64,000 nt of DNA from TMP-24 sp041397305. GTDB lineage: Bacteria > Pseudomonadota > Alphaproteobacteria > Rhodobacterales > Rhodobacteraceae. A program made the translations under genes and the position numbers. The notes below the pieces were generated by a model. The model was not told the DNA's origin and did not search any database. It saw nothing but the letters and a program-made list of their open reading frames with translations. Where the stretch lies: assembly GCA_041397305.1 (NCBI GenBank), contig JAWKWX010000003.1, positions 372,001-436,000 of the forward strand, given 5' to 3'. Positions 17,431-24,851 of the stretch are shown here, one piece after another; the stretch's first letter is position 1, and every line of letters starts with the position of its first letter.

Positions 17431-17443
17431 GTTTTACATCATA
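17431..17443 (+). promoter_or_regulatory. Candidate operator, TTTTACATCA motif copy 3, in the divergent promoter region
   Basis: GTTTTACATCATA lies 14 bases upstream of the regulator start and about 105 bases upstream of the oxygenase start, inside the 130-base divergent region. It matches the TTTYACATCA core at 15378 and 16331 and includes the weak palindrome TTTA-N5-TAAA. Position suits autoregulation plus control of the divergent operon. Confidence 0.4.
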
Positions 17444-17547
17444 AATCTTCTCACAGTTTGATAGTTTTTGAGGGAATGGCAAGCCGGACGATAGGCGTAC
17501 CCCAAGACTGGCCCTATCCTTCCCGCGACTCAGGGGAGGAGTGGGCA

Positions 17548-18621
17548 ATGCGGGACTACAGTCTGATCGGCCCGGATGCGGAACGCGCCGTTGCGGCTGG
17601 CCTTGCCGCCGCCGACTGGTATCACTCGGACATTCCGCGCAAGGAAATGAAGGCGTTGATGGCGCGCGAGGACGGGCCCGCGATCCGCGATACACTCATC
17701 CTTTACGGCGCGATGATCCTGTTCGCAGGCGTCGGCATCTGGCTCTGGCCATCCTGGTGGTCGGCCCCCTTCTGGCTCGCATACGGGGTGCTTTACGGCT
17801 CGGCGTCGGATTCGCGCTGGCATGAGTGCGGCCATGGCACCGCCTTCCGCACGCCCTGGATGAACAATGCGGTCTATCACATCGCGAGCTTCATGATCGT
17901 GCGCAACCCCGTCACCTGGCGCTGGAGCCATGCGCGCCACCATACCGATACGATCATCGTCGGGCGTGACCCCGAAATCGCGGTGATGCGCCCGCCTGCA
18001 GCGCTCAGGCTCCTGTCCAATTTCTTCGGTCTCGCCGACGCATGGGCGGGCTGGAACAGGATGCTGCTGAATGCCTCGGGCCGGCTCGACCCCGAGGAAG
18101 CGACCTTCATTCCCGACAGCGAACGGCCGAAGGTCGTGAAGGTCGCCCGCGTCTGGGCGCTGATCTATGCCGCGACGATCGGCCTTGCCGTCTGGACGGG
18201 TTCGATCCTGCCCCTGATGGTGATCGGCCTGCCACGCCTTTATGGCGCCTGGCATCATGTGATGACCGGCCTCCTGCAGCACGGCGCCCTGGCCGACAAT
18301 GTCATCGACCACCGGCTGAACAGCCGCACCGTCTACATGAACCCCATCAGCCGCTTCATCTACTGGAACATGAACTACCATATCGAACATCACATGTTCC
18401 CGATGGTGCCCTACCACCGGCTGCCGGATCTGCACGCCCGCATCAAGGACGACCTTCCCGCCCCCGCAGGCTCGATCTGGGCGGCCTACCGCGAGATGCT
18501 GCCGATCCTGATGCGTCAGCTGCGCGGCGAGGACATCGTCCTCAAGCGCGCCCTGCCCGCCACCGCCCGGCCCTACCGGGAAGAGTTTCACGCCGCCGCC
18601 CTCGGCCAACCCGCTGAATGA
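17548..18621 (+). CDS. MocD-like membrane di-iron oxygenase / fatty acid desaturase family
   Basis: 357 residues with all three histidine boxes of the membrane di-iron desaturase/hydroxylase family: HECGH at 92-96, HARHH at 128-132 and HIEHH at 278-282, plus further histidines at HH 236-237 and H245. Hydrophobic helices lie at about 50-84 and 203-228. Members paired with a MocE ferredoxin (rhizopine mocD) are thought to oxidise substituted inositols rather than lipids. The ATG at 17548 has AGGGGAGGAG upstream; the longer frame has no such site. First gene of a four-gene plus-strand operon divergent from the LacI regulator, with 7 bases to the Rieske gene. The substrate is inferred. Confidence 0.85.
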   Translation: MRDYSLIGPDAERAVAAGLAAADWYHSDIPRKEMKALMAREDGPAIRDTLILYGAMILFAGVGIWLWPSWWSAPFWLAYGVLYGSASDSRWHECGHGTAFRTPWMNNAVYHIASFMIVRNPVTWRWSHARHHTDTIIVGRDPEIAVMRPPAALRLLSNFFGLADAWAGWNRMLLNASGRLDPEEATFIPDSERPKVVKVARVWALIYAATIGLAVWTGSILPLMVIGLPRLYGAWHHVMTGLLQHGALADNVIDHRLNSRTVYMNPISRFIYWNMNYHIEHHMFPMVPYHRLPDLHARIKDDLPAPAGSIWAAYREMLPILMRQLRGEDIVLKRALPATARPYREEFHAAALGQPAE

Positions 18622-18628
18622 GGACAAG

Positions 18629-18943
18629 ATGACCGACTGGATCGACGCCTGCGCCACCGACGAGATCGACGAGGAGGATGTGATCCGCTTCGATCACGGC
18701 GGCCGCACCTATGCCATCTATCACAGCCCGGACGGAGCCTTCTTCTGCACCGACGGGCTTTGCACCCACGAACAGGTCCATCTGTCCGAAGGGCTGGTGA
18801 TGGACTATGTGATCGAATGTCCCAAGCATAACGGCCAGTTCGATTATCGCACGGGCGAAGCGAAACGCGCACCGGTCTGCGTGAACCTCGCCACCTATCC
18901 GACAAGGGTCGAAGGCGGTCGCGTTCAGGTAAAGGTGTCCTGA
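18629..18943 (+). CDS. MocE-like Rieske [2Fe-2S] ferredoxin
   Basis: A small soluble Rieske protein of 104 residues. The cluster ligands are C45-T-H47 (CTHEQVHL) and C64-PK-H67 (CPKHNGQF), as in the two-box Rieske motif, followed by a C-terminal beta section (YPTRVEGGRVQVKV). It would pass electrons to the di-iron oxygenase encoded just upstream, as MocE does for MocD in rhizopine degradation. No ferredoxin reductase gene (mocF type) lies nearby, so the reductase must be encoded elsewhere. Its stop overlaps the next start in a TGATG, implying coupling. Confidence 0.92.
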   Translation: MTDWIDACATDEIDEEDVIRFDHGGRTYAIYHSPDGAFFCTDGLCTHEQVHLSEGLVMDYVIECPKHNGQFDYRTGEAKRAPVCVNLATYPTRVEGGRVQVKVS

Positions 18944-19743
18944 TGGCCCCGCCGACCGTTCACGATCTGCTCGGCCAGCGCGGCAGGCACCAATATGCGA
19001 TGCTGCGCGTCGAAACGCTGGAAGAGGCCGCGGCGGCCGAACAGGCGGGGGTGGAGCTTCTGTCCGTCCCGCCCGCAATGATCCTCGACCGCCGCTTCCG
19101 CGAAGTGGCGCCGAACGCATTCGCCGTCCCGGGCGAGAATTATTTCGAGATCGGCGGGACCGAGGATTTCCTGAAATGGGCCTTCCCGCTGATGAAGCAC
19201 GGGGCGGACGCCGTCTATTGCTCGGGCTCGCTCGCCACCGTCCGCGCGCTTGCCGATCACGGCATCGCAGTCTGCGGCCATGTCGGCCTGATCCCGTCGA
19301 AACGCACCTGGACCGGCGGCTTCAGGGCCGTGGGCAAGACGCTTGAGACCGCGCAACTCGTCTGGCGGCAGGTCCGCGCGCTGGAAGAGGCGGGCGCCTT
19401 CGCCGCCGAGATCGAGGTCGTGCCCCATGCGATCACCCGGGCGATCGCCGAAAGGACCTCGCTCTTCCTCATCTCGATGGGGGCGGGTTCGGCAGGCCAT
19501 GCGCAATATCTCTTCTCCGACGACGTGCTCGGCCAGAACCGCGGCCATGTGCCGCGCCATGCCAAGGTCTATGCCAGCCTCGCTGCCGAGCAGGACCGGC
19601 TGCAGGCGATCAGGACCGACGCGATGCGGCGCTTTACGGCAGAGGTCCACGAGGGGCTTTATCCCGCGCCGCAACATCTGGTGGACAGCGAGCCCGAGGT
19701 CGTCGCGGCCTTCCGTGACTGGCTCGATGGGGAGGCATCATGA
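18943..19743 (+). CDS. PanB-like (ketopantoate hydroxymethyltransferase family) protein
   Basis: 266 residues. The PanB family is recognised by CGHVGLIPSKRTWTGGF, AAEIEVVPHAITRAIAERTS, LISMGAGSAGHAQYLFSDDVLG and NRGHVPRHAK, which line up with the equivalent parts of E. coli PanB. The catalytic Glu of that enzyme seems kept as E158. The positions of the three metal ligands do not: the GDS loop reads SVPP (41-44) and the KIEGG loop reads YCSGS (92-96). It is therefore probably not a ketopantoate synthase. Overlaps with both neighbours place it in the oxygenase operon. A one-carbon role in handling a demethylation product is a guess. Confidence 0.75.
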   Translation: MAPPTVHDLLGQRGRHQYAMLRVETLEEAAAAEQAGVELLSVPPAMILDRRFREVAPNAFAVPGENYFEIGGTEDFLKWAFPLMKHGADAVYCSGSLATVRALADHGIAVCGHVGLIPSKRTWTGGFRAVGKTLETAQLVWRQVRALEEAGAFAAEIEVVPHAITRAIAERTSLFLISMGAGSAGHAQYLFSDDVLGQNRGHVPRHAKVYASLAAEQDRLQAIRTDAMRRFTAEVHEGLYPAPQHLVDSEPEVVAAFRDWLDGEAS

Positions 19744-20873
19744 GCAGGACAATCGGCGTCGGGCTGATCGGCACGGGGTTCATGGGCAAGGCCCATGCAA
19801 TCGCCTGGGCCAATGCGGGCCGGGTGATGGGCGACCTGCCGCAGGTCATGCTGGAGCTTCTGTGCGACACGCCCGCCGACAAGGCCCGCGCGATGGCAGA
19901 CCAGTTCGGTTTTGCCCGCGCGACCGACGACTGGCGGGCGCTTGTCACAGACCCCGCCGTCGATGTGGTGTCGATCACCACGCCGAACGGCCTTCATCGG
20001 GAAATGGCCGTCGCCGCGCTTGAGGCCGGCAAACATGTCTGGTGCGAAAAGCCGATGGCGCTGACACTTGCCGATGCCGAGGCAATGGCCCTCGCCGCCC
20101 GCAGGGTGGGCCGCGCCACGCTTCTGGGTTACAATTACATCCGCAACCCCGCTGTCCAGCATGCCGTCCGGCTGGTAGAGGCGGGCCGGATCGGCCGACC
20201 GGTGCATTTCCGCGGCTGGGTCGACGAGGATTATCAGGCCGACCCCGACCTCGCCTGGACCTGGCGGGCGCGCAAGACCGACGCTGGCCTCGGCGCGCTC
20301 GGCGATCTCGGCTGTCATCTCGTGTCGATGATGCTCCTCCTCATGGGTCCGGTCGACAGCCTGATCGCCGACAGCCAGACGATCCACGCGACGCGCCCCC
20401 TGCCGGAAGGGGGCCGCGCGGCCGTGGAAAACGAGGATACGGCGACCGCCATCCTGCGCTTCGCCTCCGGCGCGCAGGGCTCTCTTTCGGCCTCGCGCTC
20501 GGCCTGGGGGCGCAAGAACCGGCTGGATTTCGAGGTCCATGGCACGAAAGGCATGATCGCTTTCGCGCAGGAACGGATGAACGAACTGCAGCTCTATGTG
20601 AACGAGGGCGAGGCGTCAGAGGCGGGCTTCCGCACCATCCTGACCGGTCCGGCCCATCCGCCCTTCGGCTCCTTCACCCCCGCGCCCGGCCACCAGATCG
20701 GTTTCAACGATCTGAAGGTGATCGAGGCCGCCGGGCTGATCCAGACCATCGCGGGCCGCGCGCCCGCCTGGCCGGACTTCTCCGAGGGTCTGAGAATCGA
20801 ACGGATCATCCACGGCATCGCCGAGGCCGCCGCGAGCGGACGGCGCAAGTCCTTCGGCGCAGGTGAAGCCTAG
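19740..20873 (+). CDS. Gfo/Idh/MocA-family dehydrogenase
   Basis: 377 residues. N-terminal Rossmann domain VGLIGTGFMGKAHAIAW, the catalytic CEKPMALTLADAEAM motif, then GYNYIRNPAVQHAVRL and GALGDLGCHLVSMMLLLMG with the Asp and His of the active site. NAD(P)-dependent oxidation of a cyclitol or sugar is the expected activity. It is distinct from iolG (11595) and from the SDR; MocA of rhizopine degradation belongs here too. It starts ATGA over the stop of the PanB-like gene and ends the operon just before a hairpin. Which inositol derivative it uses cannot be read. Confidence 0.88.
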   Translation: MSRTIGVGLIGTGFMGKAHAIAWANAGRVMGDLPQVMLELLCDTPADKARAMADQFGFARATDDWRALVTDPAVDVVSITTPNGLHREMAVAALEAGKHVWCEKPMALTLADAEAMALAARRVGRATLLGYNYIRNPAVQHAVRLVEAGRIGRPVHFRGWVDEDYQADPDLAWTWRARKTDAGLGALGDLGCHLVSMMLLLMGPVDSLIADSQTIHATRPLPEGGRAAVENEDTATAILRFASGAQGSLSASRSAWGRKNRLDFEVHGTKGMIAFAQERMNELQLYVNEGEASEAGFRTILTGPAHPPFGSFTPAPGHQIGFNDLKVIEAAGLIQTIAGRAPAWPDFSEGLRIERIIHGIAEAAASGRRKSFGAGEA

Positions 20874-20922
20874 AACCGGAAACCCGGGCGGAGGGCATCG
20901 GGCGAGGACGAAACCTCTGCGC

Positions 20923-20972
20923 CTTCATCTTGGAAAAATACCTCGGGGAGCGCGAGGGGCGGCGCCCCTCGC
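20923..20972. terminator. Convergent terminator with a CCCCGAGGTATTTTTCCAAGATGAAG element
   Basis: CTTCATCTTGG-AAAAATACCTCGGGG at 20923-20948 is one copy of an intergenic element seen also at 27798-27850. It is followed by GCGAGGGGC (20952-20960) and GCCCCTCGC (20964-20972), a perfect 9-bp stem with a GGC loop. It separates the plus-strand dehydrogenase from the minus-strand prfB and probably ends both transcripts. Confidence 0.6.
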
Positions 20973-20973
20973 C

Positions 20974-22101
20974 CTATTCCTCCCCCTGCGCCTCGGCCCG
21001 GCTCTTGCCCGCGACATCCAGAGCCAGCGTCGCCGCCATGAACCCGTCGAGATCGCCGTCGAGCACGCCTTGCGTATCCGAAGTCTCGTAGCCGGTGCGC
21101 AGATCCTTCACCATCTGGTAGGGCTGCAACACATAGGACCGGATCTGGTTGCCCCAGCCCGCGTCACCCTTGTTCTCGTGCGCCGCCGTGATCGCGGCGT
21201 TCCGTTTGTCGAGTTCCAGCTGGTAAAGCCGCGAGCGCAGCGCGTTCATCGCGATCTCGCGGTTCTGGTGCTGCGATTTCATCGAACTGGTCACGACGAT
21301 GTTGGTGGGCAGGTGGGTGATCCGCACGGCCGAGTCGGTCGTGTTCACGTGCTGGCCGCCCGCGCCCGAAGACCGGTAGGTGTCGATGCGGATATCGCTG
21401 TCGGGAATGTTGATCTCGATATTGTCATCCACCACCGGATAGACCCAGACCGACGAGAAGGACGTGTGCCGCCGCGCCGCGCTGTCATAGGGGGAAATGC
21501 GCACCAGCCGGTGCACGCCCGATTCCGATTTCAGCCAGCCATAGGCATTGGGGCCGGACACCTTGTAGGAAACCGAGCGGATGCCCGCCTCCTCGCCCGC
21601 GGTCTCGGACTGCATCTCGACCTTGTAACCCTTCTTTTCCGCCCAGCGCACATACATGCGGGCGAGCATGGAGGCCCAGTCGCAGCTTTCGGTGCCACCC
21701 GCGCCTGCGTTGATTTCCAGGAACGTGTCGTTGCCGTCGGCCTCGCCGTCCAGCAGCGCCTCAAGTTCCTTGGCGGCGGCGAATTCCTTCAGTTCCTTCA
21801 GGCTCCGCTCGGCCTCCGAGACGATCTCCTGGTCATCTTCCATCTCGCCAAGTTCGATCAGTTCGACATTGTCGGTCAGCTCGCGGTCGATCTTGCGGTA
21901 GGTCTCGACCTTGTCCATCAGCATCTGCCGGTCGCGCATCAGCTTCTGGGCGCGCGCCGGGTCGGACCAGAGGTTGCCGTCCTCGATCATCGCATTGAAT
22001 TCTTCCAGCCGATGGGGGGCGGTTTCCCAATCCATGCGCTGGCCGAGAAGCGTCAGCGATTTCCTGATCGCTTCCACGTTGTTCTGGGTTTCCGCGCGCA
22101 T
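20974..22101 (-). CDS. prfB: Peptide chain release factor 2
   Basis: RF2 releases peptides at UGA and UAA stop codons. 375 residues with the GGQ motif at 248-250 (SSGAGGQHVNTTDSAVR) and the codon-recognition loop RISPYDSAARRHTSF, so the SPF tripeptide is SPY at 203-205. NAGAGGTES is the usual start of the central domain. The frame is continuous from MRAETQNNVEAIRKS: the programmed +1 frameshift of E. coli prfB is absent. It stands alone, convergent with the mocD operon. Confidence 0.96.
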   Translation of the reverse strand: MRAETQNNVEAIRKSLTLLGQRMDWETAPHRLEEFNAMIEDGNLWSDPARAQKLMRDRQMLMDKVETYRKIDRELTDNVELIELGEMEDDQEIVSEAERSLKELKEFAAAKELEALLDGEADGNDTFLEINAGAGGTESCDWASMLARMYVRWAEKKGYKVEMQSETAGEEAGIRSVSYKVSGPNAYGWLKSESGVHRLVRISPYDSAARRHTSFSSVWVYPVVDDNIEINIPDSDIRIDTYRSSGAGGQHVNTTDSAVRITHLPTNIVVTSSMKSQHQNREIAMNALRSRLYQLELDKRNAAITAAHENKGDAGWGNQIRSYVLQPYQMVKDLRTGYETSDTQGVLDGDLDGFMAATLALDVAGKSRAEAQGEE

Positions 22102-22184
22102 CTTCGTCCTCTCAACCGTCCGCTGCGCCTGATACAGGAGCGGGCGGTGCCGGACAAGGGCGGGGCGAAACCGGCGGCAGGCGG

Positions 22185-22373
22185 TCAGCGCAGCCAGCGG
22201 GTCAGCTTGCGGACCATGCGCATCTTCTTGGCCATGTCGCGCTCACTGGTGCGGATGCGCGCGCGGCCCTCTGCGGTGCCGGGATCGCCGCCGCGCCGCG
22301 CGAGCCAGCGCGGCAGATGACGGAAAAACGTGTCCATCACCGCCCGGATCAGCATGCGGATCGCGCGGTCCAT
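22185..22373 (-). CDS. Small basic hypothetical protein between scpB and prfB
   Basis: 62 residues, strongly basic (MDRAIRMLIRAVMDTFFRHLPRWLARRG, then KKMRMVRKLTRWLR). It starts 3 bases after the scpB stop, so it is likely translated as part of the nagZ-scpA-scpB transcript. An N-terminal amphipathic or membrane-surface helix is possible. No recognised domain; small basic ORFs at this spot are common in relatives, but the function is unknown. Confidence 0.55.
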   Translation of the reverse strand: MDRAIRMLIRAVMDTFFRHLPRWLARRGGDPGTAEGRARIRTSERDMAKKMRMVRKLTRWLR

Positions 22374-22376
22374 GGC

Positions 22377-23045
22377 TCAATCCTCGAACAATTCGGTCTG
22401 GCCCGCCATTTCGCCCTCTTCCTCGTCGCCGAGGCTCGTGGCGCCGGGCATCGGCCGGTTGTCCAGCAGGCCCGCCGCGCGCAGTTCCTTCAGCCCCGGC
22501 AGGTCGCGGGCGGATTCGAGGCCGAAATGATCGAGGAACTTGGGGGTGACAACGAAGGTCACCGGACGTCCCGGCGTCATCCGGCGGCGACCGAGGCGAA
22601 TCCAGTCCAGCTCCAGAAGCTGGTCGATCGTGCCCCGGCTGACGGCGACGCCCCGGATTTCCTCGATCTCCGCCCGGGTCGCGGGCTGGTGATAGGCGAT
22701 GATCGCCAGGGTCTCGATCGCGGCGCGTGACAGTTTCCGCGTCTCGACCACTTCCTTCTGCATCAGGAACCCGAGGTCCGGCGCGGTGCGGATCGCCCAG
22801 GCATCGCCCACCCGCACCACACTCACCCCCCTGCCCTCGTAGCGCTTCCTCAGATGCACCAGGGCCTCGGCCGGGTCGCAGCCATGCGGCATGCGCTGTG
22901 CAAGATCGGCAACCGTCACCGGCTCGGCAGAGGCAAAGAGGATCGCCTCGACCATCCGTTCCTGCTCGGCGATCGGCGGCGCCTCGAACAGGCTCCGCTC
23001 ATCGGGCGCCTCGGTCTGGCGATCTGGGGTGGCGGCGTCGGTCAA
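22377..23045 (-). CDS. scpB: Segregation and condensation protein B
   Basis: ScpB, partner of ScpA in the SMC condensin, which compacts the chromosome. 222 residues. Winged-helix features are seen: MVEAILFASAEPVTVADLAQRM, then KLSRAAIETLAIIAYHQPATRAEIEEIRGVAVSRGTIDQLLELDWI and RPVTFVVTPKFLDHFGL. It overlaps scpA by four bases (scpA stop at 23042). Tail is acidic (GDEEEGEMAGQTELFED). Confidence 0.94.
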   Translation of the reverse strand: MTDAATPDRQTEAPDERSLFEAPPIAEQERMVEAILFASAEPVTVADLAQRMPHGCDPAEALVHLRKRYEGRGVSVVRVGDAWAIRTAPDLGFLMQKEVVETRKLSRAAIETLAIIAYHQPATRAEIEEIRGVAVSRGTIDQLLELDWIRLGRRRMTPGRPVTFVVTPKFLDHFGLESARDLPGLKELRAAGLLDNRPMPGATSLGDEEEGEMAGQTELFED

Positions 23046-23830
23046 TGGTTCTTCCGGCGAAGGGTGATGGGCGCGAAGGTCTCGGCCTGTCTTAACTCGA
23101 TCTGCCCCTGTTTGGCGAGTTCCAGAGAGGCCGCGAAGGTCGCGGCGGTGGCGGAACGGCGGCGGAGCGGATCATGCGCCCATCCGTCGGGCAGATAGCC
23201 CATGAGGTCGGTCCAGTCGCCCGCATAGCCGATCAGCCCCCGCATCCGGTCAAGCGCCTGCTCCATGGTGAAGACATGGGTGCGGTCGAAGGCGAAGGGC
23301 CGGAACTCGTCGCGGGTGCGGATGCGGGCATAGGCCTGCATCAGGTCGAGAAGCGTGGCGGAATAATGGGTGTGCCGGACCCGGGTGACATCCTCGGTCA
23401 GGCCGCGCGCAAAGAAATCGCGGCCAAGCTGGTCGCGCGCCATGAGCCGGGCGGCGGCCTCGCGCATCGCGCCGAGGCGTTCGAGCTGGAAGGCAAGATG
23501 CGCCGCCAGTTCCTCGCCGGTCGGGCCATCCTCGTTCGGGTCGGGCGGCAGCAGCAGACGCGACTTCAGGAAGGCGAGCCAGGCCGCCATCACCAGATAA
23601 TCGGCGGCCAGTTCGATCCTGAGCGCCTTCGCCTTGTCGACGAATGCCAGATATTGTTCGGCCAGCTGCAGGACGGAAATCCTGCGAAGGTCGACCTTCT
23701 GGGTGCGCGACAGCGTCAGGAGAAGATCGAGCGGCCCCTCGAACCCGTCGACATCGACGATCAGCGCCTCGGCCGCGAGCCGTTCCCCGACGGGCACGGG
23801 ATCTTCCTGAAAAAGGCTCGGGTCGGACAT
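23042..23830 (-). CDS. scpA: Segregation and condensation protein A
   Basis: ScpA kleisin of the SMC complex. 262 residues from MSDPSLFQEDPVP. The N-terminal kleisin motif VDGFEGPLDLLLTLSRTQKVDLRRISVLQLAEQYL binds the SMC neck, and ELAADYLVMAAWLAFLKSRLLLP follows. The ATG at 23830 is chosen because it lies right after the nagZ stop (23838) and matches the family N-terminus; the longer frame is nagZ in a wrong frame. Confidence 0.95.
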   Translation of the reverse strand: MSDPSLFQEDPVPVGERLAAEALIVDVDGFEGPLDLLLTLSRTQKVDLRRISVLQLAEQYLAFVDKAKALRIELAADYLVMAAWLAFLKSRLLLPPDPNEDGPTGEELAAHLAFQLERLGAMREAAARLMARDQLGRDFFARGLTEDVTRVRHTHYSATLLDLMQAYARIRTRDEFRPFAFDRTHVFTMEQALDRMRGLIGYAGDWTDLMGYLPDGWAHDPLRRRSATAATFAASLELAKQGQIELRQAETFAPITLRRKNH

Positions 23831-23837
23831 GCGTGCG

Positions 23838-24851
23838 TCAGCTTTCGGCCGGGGAAAGGATCGCCTGAAGTTCGGCCATGAGCGCCTCTGCGTCAATGGG
23901 GTCGGGCGCCCCACGGCGGGCGAGCGCCGCTTCGGCCCGCGCCATTCCTTCCGCATCCAGTGGGCGGGCAGCGGCGGCGACCTCGATCATCTGGGCCATA
24001 TCGCCCTTGCAATGCAAAGCCACGTCGCAGCCCGCCGCCAGCGCCGCGCTTGTGCGGTCGGCAAGCGTCCCCTTGAGCGCCTCCATGTTCAGATCGTCGC
24101 TGAGCAGAAGGCCGCCAAAGCCGATCTCGTCCCGGATCACCCTGATCATGCGGGGCGACTGCGTCGAGGGGCGGTCGGGGTCATAGGCGGGCACCACGAT
24201 ATGGGCGGTCATGCCCATCGGCAGATCGGCGAGCGCCCGGAAGGGCACGAAATCGGTGCGGCCAAGTTCCTCGGCAGGCGCCGCAGCGACCGGCAGGTCA
24301 TGGTGGCTGTCGACCACCGTGCGGCCATGGCCGGGCATATGTTTCATCACCGGCAGGACAGCACCCCCGAGAAGGCCGTCGGCTGCCGCCCTGGCAGCCC
24401 GCGCGACAGTATCGGCCGCGTAGCCGAAACAGCGGTTCTTGAGGAAAGGGTGGGTTTCGGGCCAGGCGATGTCACCGGAAGGCGCGCAATCGGCGTCAAT
24501 GCCCACCGCCCTCAATTCCTCGGCGATGAGCCGGTAGCGGATCCAGACCCCCCGCTCCATCCGATCGGGCGCGCTTGCCGCAACCTGATCGAGCGGCGGC
24601 AGCCATTCGCGCCAGTGCGGCGCGCGGAGCCGTTGGACACGCCCGCCTTCCTGATCGACCAGCACCGGCGCATCGCGGCCCACTGCGGCGCGCAGGTCGC
24701 CCGTCAGGCGGCGCAGCTGGTCAGGCGTTTCGACATTGCGGGCGAAAAGGATGAAACCCAGGGGGTCGGCCTCGCGAAAGAAGGCGGCCTCGTCCGGGCC
24801 AAGCACCGGCCCATCGCACCCGAAGATCACGGCAAGCGGCGCACCGGCCAT
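23838..24851 (-). CDS. nagZ: Beta-N-acetylhexosaminidase
   Basis: Cytoplasmic glycoside hydrolase family 3 enzyme that removes GlcNAc from anhydro-muropeptides in cell-wall recycling. 337 residues. Key motifs: LVDQEGGRVQRL, VMKHMPGHGRTVVDSHHDLP with the NagZ His/Asp loop, and GLLLSDDLNMEALKG with the nucleophile Asp. It is followed by scpA and preceded by the SPOR protein with a one-base overlap. anmK, which acts on a downstream recycling product, is in the same window at 51687. Confidence 0.95.
   Translation of the reverse strand: MAGAPLAVIFGCDGPVLGPDEAAFFREADPLGFILFARNVETPDQLRRLTGDLRAAVGRDAPVLVDQEGGRVQRLRAPHWREWLPPLDQVAASAPDRMERGVWIRYRLIAEELRAVGIDADCAPSGDIAWPETHPFLKNRCFGYAADTVARAARAAADGLLGGAVLPVMKHMPGHGRTVVDSHHDLPVAAAPAEELGRTDFVPFRALADLPMGMTAHIVVPAYDPDRPSTQSPRMIRVIRDEIGFGGLLLSDDLNMEALKGTLADRTSAALAAGCDVALHCKGDMAQMIEVAAAARPLDAEGMARAEAALARRGAPDPIDAEALMAELQAILSPAES

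Noticed and set aside
18943..19743. Assigning the PanB-like gene as panB of pantothenate synthesis
   Set aside because: It lacks the metal ligands by eye, sits in an oxygenase operon, and has no panC next to it.
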